Source: Paracoccus spongiarum (GTDB taxonomy: Bacteria > Pseudomonadota > Alphaproteobacteria > Rhodobacterales > Rhodobacteraceae). From it: a stretch of DNA of 64,000 nucleotides. Positions 8,978-17,117 of the stretch are shown here, piece by piece. The position numbers were made by a program, and so were the translations under genes. Below the pieces are notes generated by a model. That model was not told where the DNA came from. It was given only the letters and a program-made list of their open reading frames with translations, and ran no database searches. How positions within the stretch are numbered: position 1 is the first letter of the stretch; each line of letters starts with the position of its first letter. Location: positions 291,432-355,431 of the forward strand of contig NZ_JAVAMQ010000002.1 of NCBI RefSeq assembly GCF_030732095.1, read 5' to 3'.

Positions 8978-9907
8978 ATGGACCTGACGCTCAAGCAGCT
9001 GCGCGCGTTCGTGGTGGTCGCCGAGGCGGGCCAGTTCACCCGCGCCGCCGAGCGGCTGGGCCTGTCGCAATCGGCCGTCAGCACCCTGATCAGCCAGCTG
9101 GAAGGCAATCTGGACCTGCGGCTGTTCGACCGGCACACGCGGCTGCTGCGCCTCACCCAGGCCGGCACCGAGATGCTGCCCATCGCGCGCCGGGCAGTGG
9201 GCGACATCAACAGCATCGTCGAAAACGCGCGCGACCTGAACCGGCTCGGCCGCGGCCGGGTCGAGATCGCCTCGGGAACCCTGCAGGCCGCACTGCTGCT
9301 GCCGCGGCTGATCCATTCCTTCGGCAAGCGGTTCCCGAATGTCGATGTCTCGCTGCATGACGTGTCCGAGCGCATGACGATCGAACTGGTCCGCAACGGC
9401 AGCGTCGATCTGGGCCTCGGCACGGTGCCCGAGAATGACAGCGAGATCGTCGGCATCCCGGCGCTGACCGATTCGTTCCTGATCGTGATGCGGCCCGAAC
9501 ACCCGCTGGCCCGGCGCAGCAGCCTGTGCTGGAAGGACCTGACGGACGAGGAGGTGATCGGCCCGCAGCGCGGCAACCCGATTCGCGACCGACTCGAGGC
9601 CGAGCTGGCCCATGCCGGGATCAGGCTGCAACTGCACCGCGCCTTTCGGGACGTGTCTCTGCCGCTGACAATCATCGGCATGGTCGATGCCGGGCTGGGA
9701 ATCGCGGTGATGACATCGACCGTGATTCCGCTGGCCAGGACCCTTGGCCTCGTCACCATCGTGCCGGGCGAGCCGGTGATCTCGCGGGATGTCTCGCTGA
9801 TCGTGCGCCGCGACAGGTCCCTGTCGCCCGCCGCGCGCCTGTTGCGCGATTTCCTGCAGCGCACCCTGCAAGAGCGGCATCGCACCACAAAATCGCCATC
9901 CGCCTGA
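8978..9907 (+). CDS. LysR-family transcriptional regulator
   Basis: 309 residues: N-terminal winged helix-turn-helix (about 1-60; LKQLRAFVVVAEAGQFTRAAERLG...SQSAVSTLISQLE) and a C-terminal periplasmic-binding-like effector domain. ATG 8978 gives the usual MDLTLKQLRAF start and is preceded by GAGG at 8964-8967; the frame could start at 8951, but that would overlap the operator. It is divergent from the NCS2 permease and upstream of the amidohydrolase-UbiD-UbiX genes, so it most likely regulates this locus in response to the imported compound. The effector is unknown. Confidence 0.92.
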   Translation: MDLTLKQLRAFVVVAEAGQFTRAAERLGLSQSAVSTLISQLEGNLDLRLFDRHTRLLRLTQAGTEMLPIARRAVGDINSIVENARDLNRLGRGRVEIASGTLQAALLLPRLIHSFGKRFPNVDVSLHDVSERMTIELVRNGSVDLGLGTVPENDSEIVGIPALTDSFLIVMRPEHPLARRSSLCWKDLTDEEVIGPQRGNPIRDRLEAELAHAGIRLQLHRAFRDVSLPLTIIGMVDAGLGIAVMTSTVIPLARTLGLVTIVPGEPVISRDVSLIVRRDRSLSPAARLLRDFLQRTLQERHRTTKSPSA

Positions 9908-10180
9908 ACAAGATTGTTGACAAAGAAATCACGCGGTGGTTTTCTTGGGCCTGAGTAGAAGCACAAGGCTGCACATCGGGCGGCGTTAATTGCTCATCTT
10001 TCTTGGGAAGGTGAGACATGCCGCTTCTGCATCCAGCCCTCAGCAATCCACCCGGATCGTCGACAAACCGGTCGCGTTCGCGCGCCCGGCCTGCCGCGCC
10101 GTTCCGTTTCCCCTCGCGGAAACGGGGGGATCGTCCCTTCCTGCTCGCAATTCCAGAACCCATCAGAGGAGGCGCATACC

Positions 10181-11107
10181 GTGATCATTGATCTCAGTTG
10201 CTACCCGACGGACCTTGTCGATCTCGCCTGGCGCCATGACGGCGAGCCCTTTACCGGCGAACGTCTGCTGAAGACCATGGACGGCCCATACACGATCAAC
10301 GGCAAGCCGCGCCGGATCGACAAGGCGTTCATCCAGCCCCCGCAGGGCAACACCATCTACACCCACGAGATCATGGAGAAGGAAGGCAAGGAAGCCATCC
10401 GCCACTACATGGCCTACACCGAGAAGATGGTGACCGAGCATCCCGACCGCTTCCTGGGCTGCTTTGTCTACAACCCGCGCTACGGCACGCAGAACGGGGC
10501 CGAGGAAATCGCCCGCTATGCGAAGGAATTCGACTTCAAGATGGTCCAGCTGCAGGCGAACATGCACGCCTACCGGCCGGACCGCGCGCTGGACTGGCTG
10601 CGCCCGGCCATGCGCGTCTGCGCCGAGCATGGCCTGCTGGTCAAGCTGCACACCGGCGACGGTCCCTATTCGATTCCGACCGAGTTCTACCCGATCATCC
10701 GCGAATTCCCCGAGGTGAACTTCATCCTCGCGCATTTCGGCGTGCAGACCGGTGGCGTCTATGTGTTCGAGCCGTTCCAGATGGCCCTCGACGCGCCCAA
10801 CGTCTATGTCGAGTCGGCCTGGTGCCTGCAGTCGCGGATCGTCGAATTCGCCAAGGAACTGCCCAAGCACAAGATCCTCTATGGCAGCGACACGCCTCCG
10901 AACGAGCCGGGCATGTGGCTGAACCTGCTCGAGGTGCTGTGCCACGAGCCGCCGCAGGGCCTGAACCTCGATGAGGACACGCTGGAGGATTATCTGGGCA
11001 ACAACCTCGCCCGGATGATCGGCCTCGAGACCACCCCGCCCCCGCGCAGCGTCGCCGAGGCCGAGGCCTATCTGCGCAACCACGGCGTCGCGCTCGAAAC
11101 CGCCTGA
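10181..11107 (+). CDS. Amidohydrolase-2 family protein lacking the HxH metal motif
   Basis: 308 residues with a GTG start at 10181 and a strong GAGGAGG 8 bases upstream. It is closely similar along its length to the next gene product (same GEPFTGERLLK, DGPYTINGKPRRID, RPDRALDWLRPAM blocks), so it is a tandem paralogue. The fold is that of ACMSD/gamma-resorcylate-type enzymes, usually metal-dependent decarboxylases or hydrolases. The N-terminal D-x-H-x-H is D-L-S-C-Y here (residues 4-8), so two metal-binding His are gone, while KLHTGDG, AHFG and GSDTPP keep the later His/Asp positions. It may act with the second paralogue as a hetero-oligomer, bind another metal arrangement, or be a non-catalytic partner. 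That is inference. Confidence 0.85.
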   Translation: MIIDLSCYPTDLVDLAWRHDGEPFTGERLLKTMDGPYTINGKPRRIDKAFIQPPQGNTIYTHEIMEKEGKEAIRHYMAYTEKMVTEHPDRFLGCFVYNPRYGTQNGAEEIARYAKEFDFKMVQLQANMHAYRPDRALDWLRPAMRVCAEHGLLVKLHTGDGPYSIPTEFYPIIREFPEVNFILAHFGVQTGGVYVFEPFQMALDAPNVYVESAWCLQSRIVEFAKELPKHKILYGSDTPPNEPGMWLNLLEVLCHEPPQGLNLDEDTLEDYLGNNLARMIGLETTPPPRSVAEAEAYLRNHGVALETA

Positions 11108-11127
11108 GCACGCAAGAGGAGAACGAG

Positions 11128-12093
11128 ATGATCATCGACACGCACCTCCACCCCACCAATCTGGTGGACGAGGCATGGCGTCACACCGGCACCCCCTTCA
11201 CGGGTGAACGGATGCTGAAGCTGATGGACGGCCCCTACATGATCAACGGCAAGCCGCGCCGGATCGACATGGGCTTCATCCAGCCGCCCCCCGGCAACAC
11301 CGGTTACCGGGACGGAAACCGCATGGGCCGCGAAGGGATTCGCGACTACATGTCCTATATCGTCGAGCTGTGCGAGAAATACCCGGAACGCTTCATCGGA
11401 AACTTCACCTACAACCCCCGCTGGGGTCCGGACAACGGCGCGGCCGAGATCGAATTCCACCACAAGGAATACGGTTTCAAGATGATCAAGCTGCATGCCA
11501 ACATGCACGGCTATCGTCCGGACCGTGCCCTGGACTGGCTGCGGCCGGCGATGAAGATGTGCGCCAAGTACAACATCGTCGTGCTGATCCACACCGGCGA
11601 CGGGCCCTACACGATCCCGACGATGTTCTACCCGATCATCCGCGAATTCCCGATGGTCAACTTCATCATCGGCCATTTCGGGATCCAGACCGGCGGCAAC
11701 TATTCGTTCGAATCCTTCTGGATGGCGAACGACACGCCCAACGTCTATTGCGAGTCGGGCTGGTGCTTCCAGTCGCGCATCGTCGAGTTCGCCAAGCAGC
11801 TTGAAAAGCACAAGATCGTCTTCGGCACCGATTCGCCGCCGAACGATCCGGGCATGTGGCTGCGCGAGCTTGAGGTGCTGTGCCACGACGCGCCGCAGGG
11901 CATGAACCTGTCAGAGGATGACCTGGAAGGCTATCTGGGCAACAACATCGCCAGGCTGGTCGGCCTGACGCCCACGCCCCCTCCGCGCGACGTCGAGGAT
12001 GCCAAGGCACGTCTGACCGACACCTACGCCAATGTCGATCGCACCACCGGCAAGAGCCTGCTGGATGCCAAGACCGGCATGGTCAACGCCTGA
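11128..12093 (+). CDS. Amidohydrolase-2 family enzyme (ACMSD-like)
   Basis: 321 residues, 20 bases after the first paralogue, with its own AGAGGAGA ribosome-binding site. The metal site is complete: D-T-H-L-H near the N-terminus, His in VLIHTGDG and IIGHFG, and Asp in FGTDSPP. This TIM-barrel family includes metal-dependent decarboxylases of hydroxy-aromatic acids and hydrolases of cyclic compounds. With UbiD and UbiX next door it probably catalyses one step in degradation of an aromatic or heteroaromatic acid, but which step cannot be read. The extra C-terminal about 25 residues are polar and not shared with the paralogue. Confidence 0.88.
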   Translation: MIIDTHLHPTNLVDEAWRHTGTPFTGERMLKLMDGPYMINGKPRRIDMGFIQPPPGNTGYRDGNRMGREGIRDYMSYIVELCEKYPERFIGNFTYNPRWGPDNGAAEIEFHHKEYGFKMIKLHANMHGYRPDRALDWLRPAMKMCAKYNIVVLIHTGDGPYTIPTMFYPIIREFPMVNFIIGHFGIQTGGNYSFESFWMANDTPNVYCESGWCFQSRIVEFAKQLEKHKIVFGTDSPPNDPGMWLRELEVLCHDAPQGMNLSEDDLEGYLGNNIARLVGLTPTPPPRDVEDAKARLTDTYANVDRTTGKSLLDAKTGMVNA

Positions 12094-12113
12094 TCCGGCG
12101 CAGGACCGACACG

Positions 12114-12141
12114 GGCGGCGCCCTTCACGGGGGGCGCCGCC
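12114..12141 (+). other. Hairpin between the second amidohydrolase and ubiD-like genes
   Basis: Perfect 10-bp stem GGCGGCGCCC / GGGCGCCGCC, loop of 8 bases, no T-run. It could damp read-through or stabilise the upstream amidohydrolase mRNA and so set a different expression level for the decarboxylase. Confidence 0.6.
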
Positions 12142-12165
12142 AATCAGAAAGGGAGGGAGCCCAGG

Positions 12166-13551
12166 ATGCTGCAGAAAACCGAATTCCACGCGCAGGACGT
12201 GCGCCACTTTCTGGCCGAGTATCGCAAGGCTCATCCGGAAGACGTCCTGACGATCACCGACCCGGTGTCGGACGACCAGGACGCGACCGCGCTGGTCTTT
12301 GCACTGGCCGCCAAGGGCCGCGCGCCGATTGTCGAACTGACATCCGTCGCGGGGCTGGACGCGCCCGTCGTGACGAACATCTTCGGATCGCGCGACCGCA
12401 TCGCACGCATGTTCGGCACCGATGTCGCGGGCCTGCACGAGGCCTATCAGGCCGCCGCCCGCCGCGCCGTCGAGCCGGTCGAGGTCAGCGACGCGCCGAT
12501 CCTGGAACAGGTCATCACCGACAATATCGACCTGTCGGCCCTGCCGATGCTGAAACATTTCGCGACCGACGCCGCCAAATACATCACCAGCGGCATCATC
12601 ATCGGCGAACATCCCGACACCGGGGCGGGCAACCTGTCCTATCACCGCTCGATGATCAATTCGCCCGACACGCTGGCCACCAGCCTGCATTCGCGCGGCC
12701 ATCTGTGGCGGCTTCTGAACATGGCGAAAGAGGCCGGCCGGCCGATGCCCGTCGCCATGGTCATCGGCGCCCACCCCCTGTTCATGATCGCGGCCTCGGC
12801 ACGTCTGGCCTTTGGCGAGGACGAACGCTGGATTGCCGGAGGGCTGATGGGGGCGCCGCTGGAAGTCGTGCGGACTCCGAAATACGGCATCCGCGTGCCG
12901 GCCCATGCCGAGATCGTGCTTGAAGGCGTGATCGACCCCGAGGCGCATGTCGCCGAAGGTCCGTTCGGCGAATTCACCGGCTATTCCTCGGACCGGTCCA
13001 CCAACAACCTGTTCCGGGTGGAAACCATCCTGCGCCGCCGCGATCCGATCCTGGTCAGCGTCAGCGGCGGAGCCTCGGCCGAGCACCTGAACCTGGGCCG
13101 CGTTCCGCGCGAGGCCGAGATGGTGGAAAAGCTGAAACAGCGCTTCCCCAGCGTGACGGCCGTGCATTACCCGGCCTCGGGCACGCATTTCCATGCCTAT
13201 GTGGCGCTGGACCAGCAACGCTTCGGCGAGGCACGGCAGGTGCTGATGGGACTGCTGGCCTGGGATCCCTATCTCAAGACGGTGATCGCCGTGGACAGCG
13301 ATGTCGACGTGACCCGCGACGAAGAGGTGCTGTGGGCGCTGTCCACGCATTTCCAGCCGCATCGCGACGTGATGATCATCGATTCGCTGCCGGGCAATGC
13401 GCTGGATCCTTCGGCGACGGGCGTGGGCACCACCTCGCGCATGGGGCTGGACGCAACGCGCGGGCCGGATTTCCACGGCACCCGCGCCCTGATCGACGCC
13501 GCCCCGCGCGACCGGGCCGAGGCGTTGCTGCGCGCGGCGGGGCTGTCATGA
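12166..13551 (+). CDS. UbiD-family prenylated-FMN-dependent decarboxylase
   Basis: 461 residues, start after GGGAGGGAG. UbiD hallmarks are present: NLSYHRS and SLHSRGHLWRL (the Arg that contacts prFMN), EGPFGEFTGY (catalytic Glu) and VIAVDSDVDVTRDEEV (Asp plus metal-site residues). UbiD enzymes reversibly decarboxylate unsaturated or aromatic acids by cycloaddition with prFMN. Its stop overlaps the UbiX start (ATGA). Because it is embedded with amidohydrolases, a permease and a LysR regulator rather than ubiquinone genes, a catabolic role is more likely than 3-octaprenyl-4-hydroxybenzoate decarboxylation. Confidence 0.92.
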   Translation: MLQKTEFHAQDVRHFLAEYRKAHPEDVLTITDPVSDDQDATALVFALAAKGRAPIVELTSVAGLDAPVVTNIFGSRDRIARMFGTDVAGLHEAYQAAARRAVEPVEVSDAPILEQVITDNIDLSALPMLKHFATDAAKYITSGIIIGEHPDTGAGNLSYHRSMINSPDTLATSLHSRGHLWRLLNMAKEAGRPMPVAMVIGAHPLFMIAASARLAFGEDERWIAGGLMGAPLEVVRTPKYGIRVPAHAEIVLEGVIDPEAHVAEGPFGEFTGYSSDRSTNNLFRVETILRRRDPILVSVSGGASAEHLNLGRVPREAEMVEKLKQRFPSVTAVHYPASGTHFHAYVALDQQRFGEARQVLMGLLAWDPYLKTVIAVDSDVDVTRDEEVLWALSTHFQPHRDVMIIDSLPGNALDPSATGVGTTSRMGLDATRGPDFHGTRALIDAAPRDRAEALLRAAGLS

Positions 13552-14153
13552 ACCGGCCGCGCCCCGTGCCCCAGGACCGGCCGCGCATCGTGGTGGGCAT
13601 CTCGGGTGCCTCGGGCGCGGTCTATGGCAAGCGGATGCTGGAGATCCTGCGCGAGATGGAGGTCGAGACGCATCTTGTCATCTCGAACGCCGCGCGGATC
13701 ACCATCGCCAGCGAGACGGACTTCACGCCTGCCGATCTGGAACGCATCGCAACCGTCACCCATTCCAACAAGGACATCGGCGCGTCCTGCGCCAGCGGGT
13801 CCTTCCGCACCGTCGGAATGATCGTTGCGCCCTGCTCGGTCAAGACGCTGTCCGAAATCGCCACGGGCATGACCAGCAGCCTGCTGGCCCGCGCCGCCGA
13901 CGTGACGCTGAAGGAACGCCGCCGGCTGGTCCTGATGCTGCGCGAAACGCCGCTGCACCTGGGTCATATCCGCTCGATGGCGGCGGTCACCGAAATGGGC
14001 GGGATCGTCTACCCGCCGGTCCCCGCCTTCTACGCCAGGCCCGCCACCATCCAGGACATGGTCGATCACAGCGTCGGCAGGGTGCTGGACCTGTTCGACC
14101 TGAATTCGGGCCTCTCGCATCGCTGGCAGGGATTGCAAGCGCAAGCAGATTGA
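13548..14153 (+). CDS. UbiX-family flavin prenyltransferase
   Basis: 201 residues. The Rossmann-type start VVGISGASGAVYG, the APCSVKTLSEIATG and LLARAADVTLKERRRLVLMLRETPLH blocks, and the final MVDHSVGRVLDLF are typical of UbiX. It prenylates FMN with dimethylallyl phosphate to make the prFMN cofactor used by UbiD. It starts at ATG 13548 within the stop of the ubiD-like gene, so the enzyme and its cofactor supplier are translationally coupled. This is probably a dedicated UbiX for the pathway. It is the last gene of the operon, followed by a strong terminator. Confidence 0.93.
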   Translation: MNRPRPVPQDRPRIVVGISGASGAVYGKRMLEILREMEVETHLVISNAARITIASETDFTPADLERIATVTHSNKDIGASCASGSFRTVGMIVAPCSVKTLSEIATGMTSSLLARAADVTLKERRRLVLMLRETPLHLGHIRSMAAVTEMGGIVYPPVPAFYARPATIQDMVDHSVGRVLDLFDLNSGLSHRWQGLQAQAD

Positions 14154-14187
14154 TCACGCCACAACCTCCCCTTGGCGGCGTGTCAAT

Positions 14188-14210
14188 CGCCCCGCCGTCA
14201 TGGCGGGGCG
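14188..14210 (+). terminator. Terminator of the ubiD-ubiX operon
   Basis: Perfect 9-bp stem CGCCCCGCC / GGCGGGGCG with a 5-base loop followed by TCTTGCGTT, 34 bases after the ubiX-like stop. Confidence 0.85.
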
Positions 14211-14306
14211 TCTTGCGTTGCGCCGCCGGCAGGGGGCGCGGCCCGGCACGATCACGACCGCGCAAGCCCCCGGCAGGCGGCTCTTGAAGGGCGGTCCCGC
14301 GCGCGG

Positions 14307-14880
14307 TCATCGTTTCGGGCGCCGATGGCTGCATGCCGGGTCGTCGCCGTGTCGATGGGCGCCGGGGATGCCCGACAGCTGGGCCAGAAGGTCATGCAGC
14401 CGCGCGATGATGTCCACGCGGGGCGAGAGGGTCCGTTCCACCATGCCCGTCTGCGGCGCGCCGAACGGCACTTGTGTCAGCGCCGCTTCGCGCGACTGGT
14501 TCGGCGCCGCATGGCGCACGACTGAAGCGCCCAGCCCCTGTTCGACGCAGGTGACGGTCGATCCGATGCTGTCGATCTGGGCTATGTCGCCCACGGTGAT
14601 GCCCATGCGCGACAACGCGGTAGCGATCAGGCTGGCCAGCGGGACGGCGCTGCGAGAGCGTATGAAGGCCATGGTCCTCAAGGCGCGCTGCGGGTCCGCA
14701 AGGTCCGTGCGCGGCGATCCGGACGCCCAGTTCCTGCTCCAGCGGCCGGACCTGCTGGCTTACGGCCGAAGGGGCTGGCCGACGACATCGGCCGCACGGG
14801 CAAAGCTGCCATGCGCGACGATTGCCATGATCCTGCTCAACTGCCGCGTATCCACGCAGGACCATCAGGGTGTCTGCATC
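14307..14880 (-). pseudogene. Decayed LysR-family regulator gene
   Basis: Two LysR pieces lie in different minus-strand frames. The part near 14720-14860 reads PSAVSQQVRPLEQELGVRI, the end of a LysR helix-turn-helix. The part at 14307-14681 reads MAFIRSRSAVPLASLIATAL and TVTCVEQGLGASVV, the end of an effector domain. About 110 central residues are missing and the frame shifts, so no working protein can be made. The N-terminal side abuts an IS3 orfA fragment, suggesting that insertion and deletion destroyed the gene. Confidence 0.75.
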
Positions 14881-14889
14881 TGACTGCCA

Positions 14890-15045
14890 GCGTTGGATGA
14901 CCAAATTCCGCTTCCACCGCCGCAACACGCTCTGCGCCAAATCAAGGTCATGGGCGGCTTGCGCCACCGCCACACACCGATCCCTCACCAACCTTACGGC
15001 CTCGATCCTGAACTCGCGGCTGACCTTCCGTCTCGTCATATCCAC
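14890..15045 (-). mobile_element. IS3-family orfA fragment
   Basis: The minus-strand frame starts with MTRRKVSREFRIEAVRLV and AVAQAAHDLDLAQSVLRRW, the helix-turn-helix beginning of an IS3-family OrfA (ISL3/IS407-like subgroup not resolved). After about 45 residues the sequence leaves the family and runs into the lysR remnant. No orfB or terminal repeat is present, so this is a 5' stub. Confidence 0.75.
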
Positions 15046-15059
15046 TCTCCAGTTCCTTG

Positions 15060-15860
15060 GTCACGATCGCATCTTCGGGTCCACGAAACCGGCAGAAGGC
15101 CAGGGCTGGCGGATCGTCTCGGTTGCGGCCATAATCGCCCTGGCCGCCAGCACCGAAGGCCGCCGCGATATCATCGGCCTTGGCATCGGCCCTTCCGAAG
15201 CGGAAACCTTCTGGACGGACTTCCTGCACTCTCTGAAGGCCCGCGGCCTCGACGGCGTGAAGCTCGTGATCAGCGGTGCCCATACCGGCCTCAAGTCCGC
15301 CATCGCGCGTGTCTTCGAGGCAACCTGGCAGCGCTACAGGGTGCACTGGATGCGCAACGCGCTGGCCCATGTGTCGAAGGCCAGCATACGGTCGTGGCCG
15401 CCGCGATCCGACAGGCCTTCGACCAGCCCGACCGCAAGCACGCCGGCGAGACCTGGCGCCACGTGGCGGGCCAGTTCCGCGCCCGATGGCCCAAGCTCGC
15501 CGATCTGATGGACGCCAGCGGACATGACGTGCTCGCCTACGTGGCCTTCCCCCGACAGCACAGGACCAAGCTTCACGGCACAAACCCGATCGAGCGGCTC
15601 AACAAGGAGGTGACGCGCCGCGCCGACGTCGTCGGCATCTTCCCCAACGAACCCTCGATCCTGCGCCTCATCGGCGCCGTGGTGTTCGAGCAGAACGACG
15701 AATGGCAGACCTCGAGCCGCTACATGATGGTCGAGGCCTTCGCCCAGATCGACAAGGAGGAGATCGACCCGATCCCCAGCATCACAACGAAGGCCGCCTG
15801 ATCATGACCTCAGGCCATCGCGGAAATTACACCACCTTGACGGACGTGACCCCGCAGCAC
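15060..15860 (+). mobile_element. Truncated, frameshifted IS256-family transposase remnant
   Basis: From about 15105 the plus strand encodes IS256-like sequence (IVSVAAIIALAASTEGRRDIIGLGIGPSEAE...). The frame breaks near 15379-15382, where one G seems lost (RNALAHVSK then GQHTVVAAAIRQAF), and continues to the stop at 15801 (TNPIERLNKEV...GIFPNEPSI). The N-terminal half is absent. In the DDE site the usual LVISDAHEG Asp is Gly (VISGAHTG), so it would be inactive even if repaired. About 15815-15850 resembles the right end of such elements. The left boundary is unclear. Confidence 0.85.
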
Positions 15861-16265
15861 CTCGACATCCGGCGCGCGGGCCTGTTCTCGCAAGCCTGAC
15901 GCGGCGCGGCACGGGGCTGTCCCAAAACGCTGCAGGCGGTGTGGGCACTGTCCATCGCGACTGCGATGAGGCGAAGGTGAAGGGGGCCGGCATGCCGACC
16001 GAAAAGGTTTCATCGGGAGCCTTTGGCCGCGGTGTCACAGCAGACTGCCCGACCGCACACGGGTCATTCGTCTTGCGGATGCGCTTCATGGACCCAAGGC
16101 CGGGCGCAGACGGATCGACAGCGCGTCCGGGACGCCCCCGGCCGACCGGGGCCCGATGACCGGCCTTCTCCAAGGCGGTGCAGATCCGTAGAGTGGCCCC
16201 ACCGTCCACTGTGGCGGCCAATCTGGACCGTCGCGGACGGCCCATCGTTCAAGAGCGCCCTGGCC
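15861..16265. other. Intergenic region between IS remnants and the aio genes
   Basis: About 400 bases without a credible gene. An open plus-strand frame from 16023 merges into aioX but encodes arginine/proline-rich sequence unlike a protein. GGGGCTGTCCCAAAA at about 15914 resembles the tip of some IS elements, but no partner repeat was found. The promoter for aioXSR presumably lies here; I could not define it. Confidence 0.45.
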
Positions 16266-17117
16266 ATGCTGACGACACGCCGCGCCTTTCTGTCCTGCCC
16301 CGTGGTGCTGGCGGCGGGAATGGCTGCGGCCGTCGCGGCGGCGCCCTTTCGCTTTGCCCTGACCCCGGTGTTTCTGGATAACGACGCCGCCGTCCTTTCG
16401 GCCCTGCGCGCGGCACTGGCACACGGCCTCACCAGTGATGTCGAGCTTGTCCAGCGCCGCACCTATCAGGAGATTACGGGCGCGCTTCTGGACGGGTCGG
16501 TGGATGCCGCCTGGACCTGCGGCTATCCGTTCCTCGAACACCGCAACGCGCTGACGATCCTGGGCGCCCCGGTCTGGCGGGGCAAGCCGCGCTACCAGTC
16601 CTATCTGATCGTCGCCGATGACGACCCGGCGACCGGCCTGTCCGACCTCGCCGGGGGGATCCACGCCTTTTCGGATCCCGACAGCAATTCGGGGTTCCTG
16701 GTCACCGCATCCGATCTGGCCGGCATCGGGCAGACGCCCGACACCTATTTCAGCCGCACCATCTTCACCTATGGTCATCGGAACGTGGTGCGTGCCGTGG
16801 CAGGCGGGCTTGCGCGGTCCGGCAGCGTTGACGGCTATGTCTGGGAGACCCTGGCCGAGGCCGAGCCCGACCTGACCGCGCGCACCCGCGTCATCGCAAG
16901 ATCCGAATGGCTGGGCTTTCCGCCCTTCGTGGCGCGCGGCGATCGCCTGTCCGAGGCGGGCGTTGCGGCCTGCCGCGCCACGTTGCTGGCGCTGGGCAGG
17001 AACGCACCGGGCCGCGAGGCCCTGCGGCTTCTGCGCCTTGACGGGGTCACCCCGGCGGGGCCTGCGCTTTATGACGGCATCGCCCGGCGCATGTCGGCGA
17101 TCCGCGTGCTGCGATGA
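16266..17117 (+). CDS. aioX: Arsenite-sensing periplasmic binding protein, AioX-like
   Basis: 283 residues with a twin-arginine-like leader (LTTRRAFLS, then a hydrophobic stretch ending in AAA at about 26). The mature protein has the phosphonate/oxyanion-binding PhnD-type fold (RTYQEITGALLDGSVDAAW, SDPDSNSGFL, TIFTYGHRNVVRAVAGG). In known systems AioX binds As(III), through a Cys, and presents it to AioS. Here Cys85 in AAWTCGYPF is a candidate ligand; I could not align it to confirm. The stop overlaps the aioS start by ATGA, and the order aioX-aioS-aioR-aioB-aioA matches known arsenite-oxidation loci, which is the main reason for the symbol. Confidence 0.85.
   Translation: MLTTRRAFLSCPVVLAAGMAAAVAAAPFRFALTPVFLDNDAAVLSALRAALAHGLTSDVELVQRRTYQEITGALLDGSVDAAWTCGYPFLEHRNALTILGAPVWRGKPRYQSYLIVADDDPATGLSDLAGGIHAFSDPDSNSGFLVTASDLAGIGQTPDTYFSRTIFTYGHRNVVRAVAGGLARSGSVDGYVWETLAEAEPDLTARTRVIARSEWLGFPPFVARGDRLSEAGVAACRATLLALGRNAPGREALRLLRLDGVTPAGPALYDGIARRMSAIRVLR

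Noticed and set aside
10181..11107. First amidohydrolase as a pseudogene
   Set aside because: The frame is intact, has a strong ribosome-binding site, and matches its paralogue along its length; only the HxH motif is changed.
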